Positions 25,357 through 34,487 are shown, numbered from the stretch's first letter. The stretch: DNA of 48,910 nt from Rhodopirellula sp. (GCA_013203845.1 JABMPE010000274.1:1-48910), one strand, 5' to 3'. Made by a program: numbers and translations. The notes: generated by a model not told the origin, from the sequence alone.

Positions 25357-26427
25357 CTAAACTGCGCCGCCCTTGAGACGTTCCATCCGGTCGAATTCGA
25401 GCAGACCGTCGATCAGCTCGTCGAGATTTCCCTGTAGCACCTGATCCAGCTTGTGGACGGTCAGGTTGATTCTGTGGTCAGTGATCCGGTTCTGCGGAAA
25501 GTTGTACGTTCGAATTCGCTGACTGCGGTCTCCGGACCCGACCAGCGTGCGACGGTGTTCGGCCCGCTCGTCTGCGGCTTCCTGCTGTTTCTGTTCCAGA
25601 AGCCGACTCCGCAACACTCGCATTGCCTTGGCGCGATTCTTGTGCTGGCTTTTCTCGTCCTGAATTTTAACGACGATCCCGGACGGAAGGTGTGTGATGC
25701 GGACGGCGCTTTCCGTCTTGTTGACTTTCTGGCCGCCGGGACCGCCGGCACGCATCGTATCGATCTGAAGATCTTCGTTGTCGATTTCAATTTCGACGTC
25801 AGTGGCCTCGGCCATCACAGCCACCGTCGCGGCGCTGGTGTGAACGCGTCCCTGGGCTTCGGTTTCGGGGACTCGCTGGACGCGATGCCCGCCACTTTCG
25901 AATTGAAGACGGTGATAGCAACCTTCGCCGGAAATGGACAAAACCAGTTCCTTCAGTCCGCCGAGTTCAGATGCATTCATTTCCATGATTTCGAACTTCC
26001 AGCCGTTCAGTTCGAAATATCGCCGATACATCTCGAAAAGATCGCGAGCGAACAGGGCGGCTTCGTCGCCGCCGGCTCCCGCTCGGATTTCCATGATGCA
26101 GCTGCCGCGGGTCAGCGAATCGCCCGAGAGAACGACGTCTTCCAGCTCTTCCCGCATTTTTTCGTACTGCGCTGTCAGGTCGGCCAGCTCATCGCGAGCG
26201 TACTCTCTCGCCGTGGATTCTGTTTCTTCGTGAAACATTTCCTTGGCCGTCGCGCAGTCTTCTTCGAGCTGGTTGAACTCGCGAGTTCGAATCGCCACTT
26301 TCGCCAGCCCGCCGTATTCGCGTTGAATGTCCAGCAGTTTCGACGTGTCGGCGAGGATTTCGGGATCCTGCAACTGCTGCTCAAGCTCTTCGTAGCGTTT
26401 GAGCTTTTCCTGCAGAGTGGGAAACAT
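25357..26427 (-). CDS. prfA: Peptide chain release factor 1
   Basis: RF1 recognises UAA and UAG and triggers peptide release. The GGQ motif is at 231-233 ([14 protein letters not shown]) and the codon-recognition loop region carries [14 protein letters not shown], with PET (187-189) in the RF1-type P-x-T position rather than the SPF of RF2. The N-terminal coiled-coil ([17 protein letters not shown]) and C-terminal [15 protein letters not shown] are typical. The length of 356 matches. It heads a short run with prmC and murA; rpmE lies 240 bp upstream. Confidence 0.97.
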   Translation of the reverse strand: MFPTLQEKLKRYEELEQQLQDPEILADTSKLLDIQREYGGLAKVAIRTREFNQLEEDCATAKEMFHEETESTAREYARDELADLTAQYEKMREELEDVVLSGDSLTRGSCIMEIRAGAGGDEAALFARDLFEMYRRYFELNGWKFEIMEMNASELGGLKELVLSISGEGCYHRLQFESGGHRVQRVPETEAQGRVHTSAATVAVMAEATDVEIEIDNEDLQIDTMRAGGPGGQKVNKTESAVRITHLPSGIVVKIQDEKSQHKNRAKAMRVLRSRLLEQKQQEAADERAEHRRTLVGSGDRSQRIRTYNFPQNRITDHRINLTVHKLDQVLQGNLDELIDGLLEFDRMERLKGGAV

Positions 26428-26668
26428 CAGGGATCATCCTTCACCAACGGGGACTGAGGACTATAAATCCAAACGCGACTTGTCTGTCCGACAGGTTCGG
26501 ATTGTTCCCGGCAAAAATCCCCCGCTGCATGCGAGTTCTGCAAGCATGCCGCCTGATGATCGTTGGCCGCGAGATGTTCGCCGCAACACCAACAGGCACG
26601 AGGCAACAGCCGCCACATGAAACACTCCAGCGAGCCTATCATGAGGATTTCGTCTGTCACCCCGATGG
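26428..26668 (-). other. Spacer between rpmE and prfA with a possible Cys-rich small ORF
   Basis: The spacer contains a minus-strand frame (26427-26660) that would give 77 residues and ends one base inside the prfA start codon. From an internal Met it reads MWRLLPRACWCCGEHLAAND and then has two more Cys, so a tiny zinc-binding protein is conceivable. Nothing else supports it, and no ribosome-binding site is obvious. I treat it as unproven. Confidence 0.25.
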
Positions 26669-26884
26669 CTAACTCTTCTTGCGATTGGCCCAGTCGTACT
26701 TCTTCTGGAACTTTTCAACACGACCGGCGCTGTCGATGTACTTCATCGTTCCCGTGTAAAACGGGTGGCAGGCAGAGCAGATATCGATCTGCAGTTTTTC
26801 GACGGTACTTCGAGTCTGGAAGTTGTTGCCGCAGCTGCAGTGAACTTCAGTCTCGAAGTATTCCGGATGAATGTCTTTCTTCAT
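26669..26884 (-). CDS. rpmE: 50S ribosomal protein L31, zinc-binding type
   Basis: L31 bridges the ribosomal subunits. The 71 residues start [20 protein letters not shown], with four zinc-ligand Cys at positions 16, 18, 36 and 39 ([15 protein letters not shown]). This is the zinc-containing (C+) form, and the conserved core HPFYTG followed by a basic tail is present. The ATG at 26884 is chosen over an upstream Met that would add MHSGSV. A regulated Cys-free paralogue is not visible in the window. Confidence 0.96.
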   Translation of the reverse strand: MKKDIHPEYFETEVHCSCGNNFQTRSTVEKLQIDICSACHPFYTGTMKYIDSAGRVEKFQKKYDWANRKKS

Positions 26885-26998
26885 GACGCTACCTGAGTGC
26901 AAAGCCGACTATGGGGTTTGTTGACCACGCCTTGGGATCAACTTGAGAATCACCGGGAAACCGCTCATGCGGATCGGGTTGGAAGCAAGCCGCGCAGT

Positions 26999-27658
26999 CT
27001 ATGAATGACTTCTCGAAACAGCAAGTGCGTCGCCTGTCTTCGATGACGACGTGTTGCTCTGAAGCAAAAAATTTCTGGTCGTTACGGTTGATCCATCGCT
27101 GACCGAGTCTTCGCTGGCTGGATTTCCGGCGGCTTCCGCTCGAAATGACTGGATGGCCAGCATGATGGCGCCTGTCACCAGAAGGCAGTCTGCTCCATTA
27201 AAAATGGGATAGTGGTACGACCCGAAGGTGAACGCGAGGAAATCGCGAACGCCGTAAATTACAGTTCCATCAGGTCTTACGCACTCGTGTAGACCGAGGC
27301 GGTCATACAGATTGCCGAGAGTTCCGGCCGTGATCAGGCCCAGGGCTGTCGTCAACCAGAGACTGTTCGCCGCACGATAGACGAACAGCCAGACGGAAAC
27401 ACCGGCAATCGCGACAACACTCAGCAGGGCAAACAGCCAGGTATATCCCTGGCCCATTCCCCACAAGGCCCCTTCGTTAATGCTGGTGAAGAAGGAGAAT
27501 TTCCCCCAGTTTCCGAAGAAATTCTGCGTCCAGTCACTTCGCCCGGCTGGGTATCCCAGTTTTCCGAACACCGACGATTTCGATCCAAGATCGATCGCCA
27601 CGCCAGCAATGGCCAGCAGGAAAAACCAGACGTAGCGGTTTCGGGGAACTGGTGTCAT
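26999..27658 (-). CDS. lspA: Lipoprotein signal peptidase (signal peptidase II)
   Basis: LspA cleaves lipoprotein signal peptides in the cytoplasmic membrane. There are four hydrophobic segments (VWFFLLAIAGVAID; LFALLSVVAIAGVSVWLF; LTTALGLITAGTL; LLVTGAIMLAI). Family motifs are IDLGSK, SINEGALWG (N61), GTLGNLYDR with catalytic D119, VRDFL and FNGADC with catalytic D157. A Ser/Thr-rich cytoplasmic tail of about 45 residues makes it longer (219) than typical enzymes of 160-170. The start overlaps the stop of the DksA-like gene (ATGA, 27655-27658), so the two are coupled. Lipoproteins in this window (TlpA-like and the 34059 protein) would be substrates. Confidence 0.95.
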   Translation of the reverse strand: MTPVPRNRYVWFFLLAIAGVAIDLGSKSSVFGKLGYPAGRSDWTQNFFGNWGKFSFFTSINEGALWGMGQGYTWLFALLSVVAIAGVSVWLFVYRAANSLWLTTALGLITAGTLGNLYDRLGLHECVRPDGTVIYGVRDFLAFTFGSYHYPIFNGADCLLVTGAIMLAIQSFRAEAAGNPASEDSVSDGSTVTTRNFLLQSNTSSSKTGDALAVSRSHS

Positions 27659-28044
27659 GTGTACTGAGTTTCGCGTTTCCGTTCACACTCGACGCAATTG
27701 CGAGCCCACGGAATTGCCTTCAGGCGGGTCTTAGGAATCAGAGCCTTACGCCCTGTCTTGCCCTCTTCGGCACATCCTTCACAAAGGCCGAATGTTTCGT
27801 CCTCGATCCGTTTCAGAGCTGAAGAGATTTCCTTGAGAGTTTCCTGTTCGTTGTGAATCAGGTCGAGAGCAAAATCCTGCTCGTAGTTATCCGAGCCGAG
27901 TTCCGCGGGATGCGTCGGTGATCTCGAATCTTCTTCGCGACCGAAAGCGCCGTCGGTGATGTTGTCAACATCGCCACGCAATCGACCAGAAACTAACAAC
28001 AGCTGCTTCTGAAACTGTGCGAGTTCCATCTTGGACAACGACAT
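27655..28044 (-). CDS. DksA/TraR C4-zinc-finger family protein
   Basis: The family binds RNA polymerase through the secondary channel and modulates initiation with ppGpp, or acts as a general small regulator. A coiled-coil N-terminal part (FQKQLLLVSGRLRGDVD, LDLIHNEQETLKEISSALKR) precedes the C4 zinc finger, with Cys at 88, 91, 117 and 120 (GLCEGCAEEG, RNCVECE). The DxxDA-type acidic tip seen in true DksA is not evident, so RNA polymerase binding may differ. A GGAG is not obvious before the ATG. The stop overlaps the lspA start. Confidence 0.9.
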   Translation of the reverse strand: MSLSKMELAQFQKQLLLVSGRLRGDVDNITDGAFGREEDSRSPTHPAELGSDNYEQDFALDLIHNEQETLKEISSALKRIEDETFGLCEGCAEEGKTGRKALIPKTRLKAIPWARNCVECERKRETQYT

Positions 28045-28446
28045 GGGCGCTCATTCTCTGCTGTGAACATTCCAGACGATTCCGTCTCTGCAAATGTTCG
28101 TCCAAGCCGGTTGCCATCCTGACAACCTGAAATTGAAGGGAGACAGTATTGCCTGATTTTCTCACTCAATCAAGCAGAGCAGAGTACGAGCGAACTGTGT
28201 CAGCTGTTGGTGGTTTGGCGATAAGGTGTTTACTCAAAGTAGTTTACGACACTTCAGGCGGATACCGCACAGATCGAAGGCGATGGATGCAGGTCTCGAT
28301 GGTTTCATGAGTTAGCACAAGTTTCGATCACTTCAGTGCGCGTTCGGACCGATTCACGAATTCCAGGAAAGGCTGACACCGAAGCCGAGCGAAGTTGAAG
28401 AATCCGACCAAGTGTGGCCAGATGATTCCGGAGTGGCCCCTTCCAC
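28045..28446. other. Intergenic region, about 400 bp
   Basis: No gene seen. The part next to 28044 must carry the DksA-like/lspA promoter, and the part next to 28447 the end of the sensor kinase transcript. No clear hairpin terminator or repeat was found. Confidence 0.4.
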
Positions 28447-30825
28447 TCAGGCTTCGCTCGATCCGAACGTCAGGATAAAGACGGAGCCACCGTCTTCACG
28501 CGGTACAACCCGGCATCCGCCACCATGGCGTTCGGCGATGCCTCTCACGATGGCCAGACCGGCCCCGGTGCCCTCGATGTTTCGACCAACGGCTCGCTGG
28601 AAGAGGTCGAAGATTCGTTCGCCATGTTCGACATCAATTCCGGTCCCGCGATCCCGGACCACAATTCCGACTTCAGCCCCTGCAAGCTCGTCGTCAGTGG
28701 CGACAGCGATCTCCACATTCGGAGCTTCGCCTGGCAACGTGAATTTCAGCGAGTTGGCTACGAGATTCTGAACGGCCTGAATCAGCCAGCGGCGGTCGCC
28801 AGTCACGGTCGGTAATGGCTCATGCACGGTGACCGTTGCTGCCATTTGTTCGATTCTCGCCCCCAGAATTTTCAGAACGCTGCTGACGATTTCACCCAGG
28901 TCGACCGCCTCGGATGCGTCAACCGTTCGCTGGGCTCGCGAAAGCAGCAGAACATCGTCCAGCAGATTCTGCATTCGGTCAGAAGCTTCGATGACACGTT
29001 TCAGGAACCCTCTGCTGCGCTCGTCCAGCTTCTGTTCTGCCTGTTCTCTGATCAGCATCGAGAAGCTTTGAATGGCTCTCACCGGCTCTTTCAGGTCGTG
29101 CGAGATCACATACAGGAGCGAGGTCAGATCCCGGTTTCGAAGTTCCAGCTCTTCCTGAGCGGCTCTGCGAATTTCAGCGGCTTCCACCTGTGGCGTGATG
29201 TCCCAGAAAACAAGTTGAGTGCCCGCGACGTTACCGTCGACGTCGTGAATCACAGTTTTGATAGTTTGAATGTGCCGTTGCTCTCCCTGGAAGTTCGACG
29301 TCTCGACGAAGTCAAGTTGCTCTCCCGTATCGATGACCTGCTGATCGTCTTTGCGATACTGGTCGGCAAGTTCCTGAGGCGAGAAGTCGTAATCGTCGTG
29401 GCCGACAATTTCTTCGAGTGGCTTGCCGAAAGCATCCCGGAGCGCGCGGTTTACAAACACGAATTCGCCGTCGAGATTTTTCCTGGCAACACACAGCGGA
29501 ATCGTTTCAACCAGGGACTCATAAAGCGCGCGTGATTCCCGAAGATTCGTTTCTGCGCGAAGACGCTCTGTCACTTCACTCAGGAGTTTGTTGTTAGCAG
29601 CCTCAAGTTCGACCGTGCGTTCGGCAACGCGGCGTTCCAGTTCTTCGTTGAACGTTTCGAGTTCTTTCTCACGAAGCTTTCGCTCGGTGCAGTCGATGAT
29701 CGTTGACTGAATGGCCGGCCCGCCATCCCAGTCGACAAGTCGGACGTTGTTTTCCAGCCAGACGTTCGTGCCGTTTTTTCGCAATCCTTTGTATTCGTAT
29801 CTCGTGGGAGCCGGCTCGCCCGCCAGTCGAGCTTCTCGATAGCTCCGTAATCGTTCGTGTTCATCCGGAGCAGCGAACTGAAGTGTGGTTGTCGCCTCGC
29901 GAACTTCCGCAGTCGAGTAGCCAAAAATCCGAGACCAGGCTTCATTGACGAACAGTGGTTTGTCGTGTCGATGGATCAGAATGCCCTGAATTGAACCTTC
30001 GACCAGATTGCGAAAGCGGCGTTCGCTGGACTCGACAGCCAGCCTTGCCTGAACGCGGTCGGTCACGTTTTCAACCAGTGTCATGCGGTAAGCGGATTCG
30101 CCGTCCCCGTCGAAAATCCAGTGTGCTGACAAACGCACCCACACAATTCCGCCGTCTTCGCGGACATACTTTTTGCGGACGGAAAAGTTTGAGAACTCAT
30201 CAGGCGTCGTGTCCGGATGAGACACGTTTGAATTGAGATCCTCGGGTGGCGTCAACTCCACCGTTGTTCGGCTCAGTAGCTCTTCTTCAGTGAAGCCGGT
30301 CATGTCGCAGAAGGCACGATTGACGCGGATGAAGCGCAGGTCGCGGTCAACAAAGGTGACGCCGATCGGCCCGTCTTCGAAGCCGCTGCGAAAGTGAGCC
30401 TCGCTCAGGAGCAATGCCTGCTCGGCTTGCTTTCGACGTGAGATATCGATCACCGTCGCCTGAATGGCAGACTCTCCATACCAGGTGATCTGCTGGACCA
30501 GGTTTTCCAGCCAGAACACGGTTCCGTCTGCACGCACTCCTCGATATTCGTACTGAGTTGGTGCGGCCTCGCCTCGCATCCGGAGTTGCATGTAGCTCAG
30601 GAGTCGCGGGCGTTCAGACTCGTGGATCAACGGCAGGACGTCGTCCATTTGCAGGACATCGTCGACAGTCAGCCCGTGAAGTCGCGCCCACGCTCTGTTG
30701 ACATACAGCGGCTTCTGATGACGGTGGATCAGGATGCCTTCGATCGCTCCCTCAACGATTGCTCGAAACATCGTGTCATCGGGCGACCGTTGAAAAGTCG
30801 TCGCACTGGAAGGTTGGTCCGGCAT
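28447..30825 (-). CDS. Multi-PAS hybrid-free sensor histidine kinase (792 aa)
   Basis: A soluble two-component sensor, with no transmembrane segment seen. Four PAS/PAC domains lie about 18-133, 143-262, 271-390 and 432-548, the third followed by a coiled coil (FNEELERRVAERTVELEAANNKLL). The kinase core has the phospho-acceptor H576 in VISHDLKEPVRA, N box NLVANSLKF, G1 RDRGTGID and G2 GTGAGLAIV. PAS1 and PAS3 share near-identical stretches (VEGAIEGILIHRHQKPLYVN against VEGSIQGILIHRHDKPLFVN), an internal duplication. There is no receiver domain and no response regulator beside it. Ligands of the PAS domains cannot be told from sequence. Confidence 0.93.
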   Translation of the reverse strand: MPDQPSSATTFQRSPDDTMFRAIVEGAIEGILIHRHQKPLYVNRAWARLHGLTVDDVLQMDDVLPLIHESERPRLLSYMQLRMRGEAAPTQYEYRGVRADGTVFWLENLVQQITWYGESAIQATVIDISRRKQAEQALLLSEAHFRSGFEDGPIGVTFVDRDLRFIRVNRAFCDMTGFTEEELLSRTTVELTPPEDLNSNVSHPDTTPDEFSNFSVRKKYVREDGGIVWVRLSAHWIFDGDGESAYRMTLVENVTDRVQARLAVESSERRFRNLVEGSIQGILIHRHDKPLFVNEAWSRIFGYSTAEVREATTTLQFAAPDEHERLRSYREARLAGEPAPTRYEYKGLRKNGTNVWLENNVRLVDWDGGPAIQSTIIDCTERKLREKELETFNEELERRVAERTVELEAANNKLLSEVTERLRAETNLRESRALYESLVETIPLCVARKNLDGEFVFVNRALRDAFGKPLEEIVGHDDYDFSPQELADQYRKDDQQVIDTGEQLDFVETSNFQGEQRHIQTIKTVIHDVDGNVAGTQLVFWDITPQVEAAEIRRAAQEELELRNRDLTSLLYVISHDLKEPVRAIQSFSMLIREQAEQKLDERSRGFLKRVIEASDRMQNLLDDVLLLSRAQRTVDASEAVDLGEIVSSVLKILGARIEQMAATVTVHEPLPTVTGDRRWLIQAVQNLVANSLKFTLPGEAPNVEIAVATDDELAGAEVGIVVRDRGTGIDVEHGERIFDLFQRAVGRNIEGTGAGLAIVRGIAERHGGGCRVVPREDGGSVFILTFGSSEA

Positions 30826-31022
30826 GCGTCAACCATCTCCGCTGTGTTGTACTGACTGACGTGCAATTCTGAGGTGTCGACCAGTCTGGAGTCTGAATGC
30901 CGGACAGAATATCCACTCGTGCTGACTTTGCAGAGCAAATTCTCTCCAGACGCGATTGCGGGTTATCGTCTGATGAAAGGCTACTACGACAGCCTGCTCG
31001 ACTTAGTGTTGTTCCGACGTTG

Positions 31023-32381
31023 TTATGGAGCCCCAAGTAGCTTACTGACGGCGTCCATGAGAACTCCTTCAACGGAAGGAGCGACTCGCGACGCTCGTGC
31101 GCTGGTCTCATAGCCGCCCTGGCTGTACGCGATTTCGGTTCCAATGTAGCCGGGCGAGTAGTCACCGTACGCTGCCATCGCGACGAAGAGTTCTGGCCGC
31201 AGTTTCTGAGCCGCCAGCTGGTACTCGACGAACAATTCACCAGGCAGGTGCAATAGACGGCAGTCGTTTAACGAGAGGCATGAAATGTCGATTGTTTCCT
31301 GCTGGTTGCAGCGCCGCAGCCAGATCAGATGTTTGGCGGCGAACCACCGATCGGTCGGTGTGGCCTCTTTGTTCTGAACCGTTTTCAACAATGCCGATTC
31401 ATCAAGGTGCGCTGCGACCGGCAGCGAAACTGGTTCGAACGACCACGCGACATCGCTTGCTTTCAGCGGCGACTTTTCAGTGGCTTCCCACGCCTGCTTC
31501 ATGCCAGCGGCAACTTTGTCCGCCAGTACCTGCCGATTTTCTTTGGAGCCATCGTTCCATTTGCCTGCCCCGATATTGCCGCCTGCTCCGTTGAAGTGGA
31601 TATGTGGAAAGTGGGATTCTGACTGTCGGGCGTTTCTGGCCAGTCCGGGAAAGTCGGGATTCGACATGCCGGTGCGGTAATAACTTTGCGGATGACAGGC
31701 GTAGTAACTCAAAGCGACCAGCGGCTCGTCGCCATTCCAGAAGCTGACCATCTTCAGCTGCGGGTCGATGGTTCCGACTGGAAATGCTCGTAGCTCCGGA
31801 TCTCGAGTCGCTGTCCAGCGGGTGAATTTGACTTTGCCGTCTTCGCCGAGAATTCTTCGGTTGGAAGCCACTTCCTGGACAATTCCGATCCCAAGGCCGA
31901 GATGCGTGACAGGCCTGGCCTGCTTGATCGCATGACGAATAGCGATCGAAGCCCGATGCACGACATCGCGTCCGAACGCGTCGTCGAAGCCTGAGTTCTC
32001 AAGACCGTGATCGCGAAGCAGTTCCTCGACGGCGAAGTCACAACGAGGCGCGTCGTGCTGGTGCAGAGTGTGTACGACAACGCGTTGCGGAATCGTTGCC
32101 GCGGCTTTGGCGAAGCTTTCTTTGAAGACGATCTGTCCGCCCGTGCCGATTCCAATCCAGTCGACAGCGCAGAGAACGATCGGCTGCCCCGCTCCGGTCA
32201 ACACGACGCCGCGACAGCTCAACGGCGTCTGCACGCCAATCGCCGGGTCATAAGCCAGCGTGGTTCCAACGGGCGGCGTGGCGTCGACCTCAAACGTCGC
32301 CAGCTTCAATTCCGCGCGAGTCTTTGAGGCGAAGCCACAGAGAATCAGAGCCAGCAGCATAGCAATTACGTGTCGTTGCAT
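31023..32381 (-). CDS. Secreted neutral/alkaline ceramidase-like protein (452 aa)
   Basis: The architecture resembles the N-terminal part of neutral ceramidase-like hydrolases common in planctomycetes. A signal peptide is present (VIAMLLALILCGFASKTRA). The body shows the fold's zinc-site style segments: HTLHQHDAPR (two His), ALSYYACHPQSYYRT, FNGAGGNIGAGKWND. The C-terminal stretch LPGELFVEYQ and AAYGDYSPGYIGTE is also typical. A true ceramidase activity is not shown, and the enzyme could hydrolyse another amide or sugar bond. It is the last gene of a probable operon with the LigD-PE-like and sugar-isomerase-like genes (27 bp gap). Confidence 0.8.
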   Translation of the reverse strand: MQRHVIAMLLALILCGFASKTRAELKLATFEVDATPPVGTTLAYDPAIGVQTPLSCRGVVLTGAGQPIVLCAVDWIGIGTGGQIVFKESFAKAAATIPQRVVVHTLHQHDAPRCDFAVEELLRDHGLENSGFDDAFGRDVVHRASIAIRHAIKQARPVTHLGLGIGIVQEVASNRRILGEDGKVKFTRWTATRDPELRAFPVGTIDPQLKMVSFWNGDEPLVALSYYACHPQSYYRTGMSNPDFPGLARNARQSESHFPHIHFNGAGGNIGAGKWNDGSKENRQVLADKVAAGMKQAWEATEKSPLKASDVAWSFEPVSLPVAAHLDESALLKTVQNKEATPTDRWFAAKHLIWLRRCNQQETIDISCLSLNDCRLLHLPGELFVEYQLAAQKLRPELFVAMAAYGDYSPGYIGTEIAYSQGGYETSARASRVAPSVEGVLMDAVSKLLGAP

Positions 32382-32408
32382 TTCAAAGTCTCCACGTCAG
32401 AGTCGAGG

Positions 32409-32774
32409 TCAGTCAGGCTGCCATATCATGCGCCAGTGTGACTCGTCCCGTGAACTGTGCGGAGAAATTTTCGACAACCGTACGGAACCCTGCAGCGTCG
32501 TCCCTTGCAGACGCGCGGTGAGGTCTCCTGCTGACGATGCCAGTAATTCGAAGTTACCGCGATCGATTCTGGTGACCGAGCCGCGGTTGCCACTGACCGG
32601 GCCTTCGTAATCCAGGTACGCCTTCCGGTGATCCGGCAGGTGCATGGCGGCGATTTCGCAGGCCAGGGACGGAATTCGATCGAGCCGCCAGGTCAGAAGG
32701 ACGTCGCCATGTTCGAGCATGAAGTCCCAGTGGAGTTCCGGGTGGTCATGTTCGAGCAGCACGAATTGCGGCAT
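32409..32774 (-). CDS. Stand-alone LigD 3'-phosphoesterase-like domain protein (121 aa)
   Basis: The LigD phosphoesterase domain trims 3' ends during bacterial non-homologous end joining. This small protein has the domain's start FVLLEHDHPELHWDFMLEHGDVLLTW, with the His/Asp pattern expected in place of the usual VIQKHDA-LHYDFRLE; LPDHRKAYLDYEGPVSGNRG and VTRIDRGNFEL follow, matching the core. No ligase or polymerase domain is attached, and no ku gene is near. Function as an RNA/DNA 3'-end processing enzyme is plausible but unproven. Both neighbours are on the same strand and unrelated in theme. Confidence 0.8.
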   Translation of the reverse strand: MPQFVLLEHDHPELHWDFMLEHGDVLLTWRLDRIPSLACEIAAMHLPDHRKAYLDYEGPVSGNRGSVTRIDRGNFELLASSAGDLTARLQGTTLQGSVRLSKISPHSSRDESHWRMIWQPD

Positions 32775-32845
32775 CTGTCGATACTCACTTCAGGTCGAAG
32801 TGGAGTGTCACTGGTTTTGCCAGTGGTACTCTTTTCAACGTGCTG

Positions 32846-33589
32846 TTACAGCAACGTTTCCAGCAGAAGTCGCAGCTTGCGCATTTCCAGAGCCAGCGTG
32901 TCGTTGTCCATCGGGCCGCGATCAAAGTCGACAGACAATGCTCGGTGGTAGCCTTCACGGGCAAGCATCTGAATGATTCGAGCGTAATCGACTTCGCCCA
33001 GTCCGACCTGTACCTGCACCTGTTTGTCGGTGCTGTCTCGCAGCAGCGTGTGATAGACGTGAGGGAAAACCTGATCCCACGACTGGTTGCTGTGCGGGCC
33101 GCAGATGTAGTAGCTCGGGTCAAGCGACAACCCGAGGCCACGTACCGACTGACACAGTTCGACGGCGGTGTGCGGGTCTTCGGTCAGCTGCCCGGTTTTT
33201 GTGTGGATGGAAATCAGAATCCCATCTTCGTTGCCGATGGCGACAAACTGCTTGAGGCGGTCGATCTCAGAATTGAACGGTGTTCCAATCGGTGACGATG
33301 GTACCGTGATCTGAGTAACTCGAAGCAGCTTTGCGGTCGCACAGAGTCCCTTCATGGTCTCGTTGTCGATGTCGTGCGCGACCGTAAAGGCAACCGGCGT
33401 GAGGCGGCTTAACTCTCGATATCGCAAAACGAAAGCCTCGGGGTCACCGGCGACTTCGGAAGGCTTCAGGTGGTTTGAGGACTCGTCGAGCCAGATGTCG
33501 ATCCGGTCATATTCCAGATGAACGATGTGCTCGCAGGCTTCTTCAAATTTCAGATCAGCGAAGCATCGAGAAGATGCAGCAATAAACAC
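32846..33589 (-). CDS. Sugar phosphate isomerase/epimerase-like TIM barrel (247 aa)
   Basis: AP_endonuc_2/xylose-isomerase-like barrels isomerise or epimerise sugars, or act as inositol-pathway enzymes. The start is a GTG at 33589 because AAGGGAG lies seven bases upstream and the protein then begins MFIAASSRCFADL; the longer reading frame is atypical. Barrel strands are visible with EYDRIDIWLDE, VAFTVAHDIDN, ILISIHTKTGQLTEDP, GLSLDPSYYICG, VQVQVGLGEVDY and ALSVDFDR, giving candidate metal ligands (Glu/Asp/His) in the usual positions. The substrate is unknown. It appears to lead a three-gene run with the LigD-PE-like and ceramidase-like genes. Confidence 0.8.
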   Translation of the reverse strand: MFIAASSRCFADLKFEEACEHIVHLEYDRIDIWLDESSNHLKPSEVAGDPEAFVLRYRELSRLTPVAFTVAHDIDNETMKGLCATAKLLRVTQITVPSSPIGTPFNSEIDRLKQFVAIGNEDGILISIHTKTGQLTEDPHTAVELCQSVRGLGLSLDPSYYICGPHSNQSWDQVFPHVYHTLLRDSTDKQVQVQVGLGEVDYARIIQMLAREGYHRALSVDFDRGPMDNDTLALEMRKLRLLLETLL

Positions 33590-34058
33590 GGCGCCACTCC
33601 CTTGAATTCGTGCTCGCCAGGCAACGGCTGGCCCCCTGGCGAAGACTCTGCGGCAGAGGCCACAGAACAAGCTTTCTGCCGAACGGTGGGAATATTTCGG
33701 GGACGCTATCCCTTTTTGAACATGGTACTTACGACCTGGATAGCAAACCCGTCCCCCGGCTGGCTGAAAGGCGGGTGGCAATCTAACGGGAATGGGCTGG
33801 AGCTGCAATATCGGTGGACTTTCACGGTTAATCCGGTTGTCCGTCTTGCATCGATTCTCCGAATTTCACAGCCGACATGGTCGATAAGTCCCTTTGAGCA
33901 GCGAGTCGTGGTCGGAACAGCCGGTCACACCGCAGCCGGGTTCCGTGTGAGTCTGGCGTCCCGCTCCGCTGCCGGCAGGAAGCACGAATCAACTTTGCTT
34001 CACCGCGGAACGCCGTTCCGGGTCAGGCAGGTTTCCAGAGACATGGAAGGGATTTCCA
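33590..34058. other. Divergent intergenic region, 469 bp
   Basis: This lies between the GTG-start isomerase-like gene (-) and the lipoprotein gene (+). Except for AAGGGAG at 33597-33603 and GGAAGG just before 34059, I see no specific element. Both promoters probably lie here. Confidence 0.4.
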
Positions 34059-34487
34059 ATGAGACAGTCTGTTGCTCTACTCGTCTGTTGCGGCCTCGTG
34101 ATCGCCACTGTTGGCTGCAGCCAGAATATGGGCACCGTACGAGGCCAGGCCCCCGGTCAGTATCAACCGGATCCGTACCAGATGGCGGCGAATGGCGGCG
34201 GAGGCATGCGAATCGCTGGGCCGCAACCCGGAGTCCAATACTACGATGGACCGGCTTATGATCCGAACCAGTTCAGTTCGGCTGACTGCCCGATGTCCCC
34301 TCAGGGGAACAACTGCCCGGTCTGCCCACAGACGAATGGATTCAACTCCTGGCGGCCGACGCATCATCACACCTGGGAATACAACGCTCCGCGAGGCTTG
34401 ACCTACCCTGACCAGAACCAGCCACCGGCCACCGTGCAGTACCCTTACTACACGATCAAAGGCCCGAGCGACTTCTTCATGAAATAA
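34059..34487 (+). CDS. Planctomycete-type small lipoprotein of unknown function (142 aa)
   Basis: An N-terminal lipoprotein signal (SVALLVCCGLVIATVGC) ends with a plausible lipobox ATVGC. The mature part is Gly/Pro/Gln-rich and low in helix, with a CP-x-CP motif (NNCPVCPQTNG) and a C-terminus packed with aromatic residues and His: HHHTWEYNAPRGL, YPDQNQPPATVQYPYYT. Comparable short proteins appear in many planctomycetes, but no function is established. GGAAGG lies about 8 bases upstream of the ATG. A strong terminator follows. Confidence 0.7.
   Translation: MRQSVALLVCCGLVIATVGCSQNMGTVRGQAPGQYQPDPYQMAANGGGGMRIAGPQPGVQYYDGPAYDPNQFSSADCPMSPQGNNCPVCPQTNGFNSWRPTHHHTWEYNAPRGLTYPDQNQPPATVQYPYYTIKGPSDFFMK

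Noticed and set aside
25453-26457. Long + strand ORF of 334 residues opposite prfA
   Set aside because: It is antisense to the clear RF1 gene and its composition (Phe/His-rich) is a shadow of RF1 codon bias.
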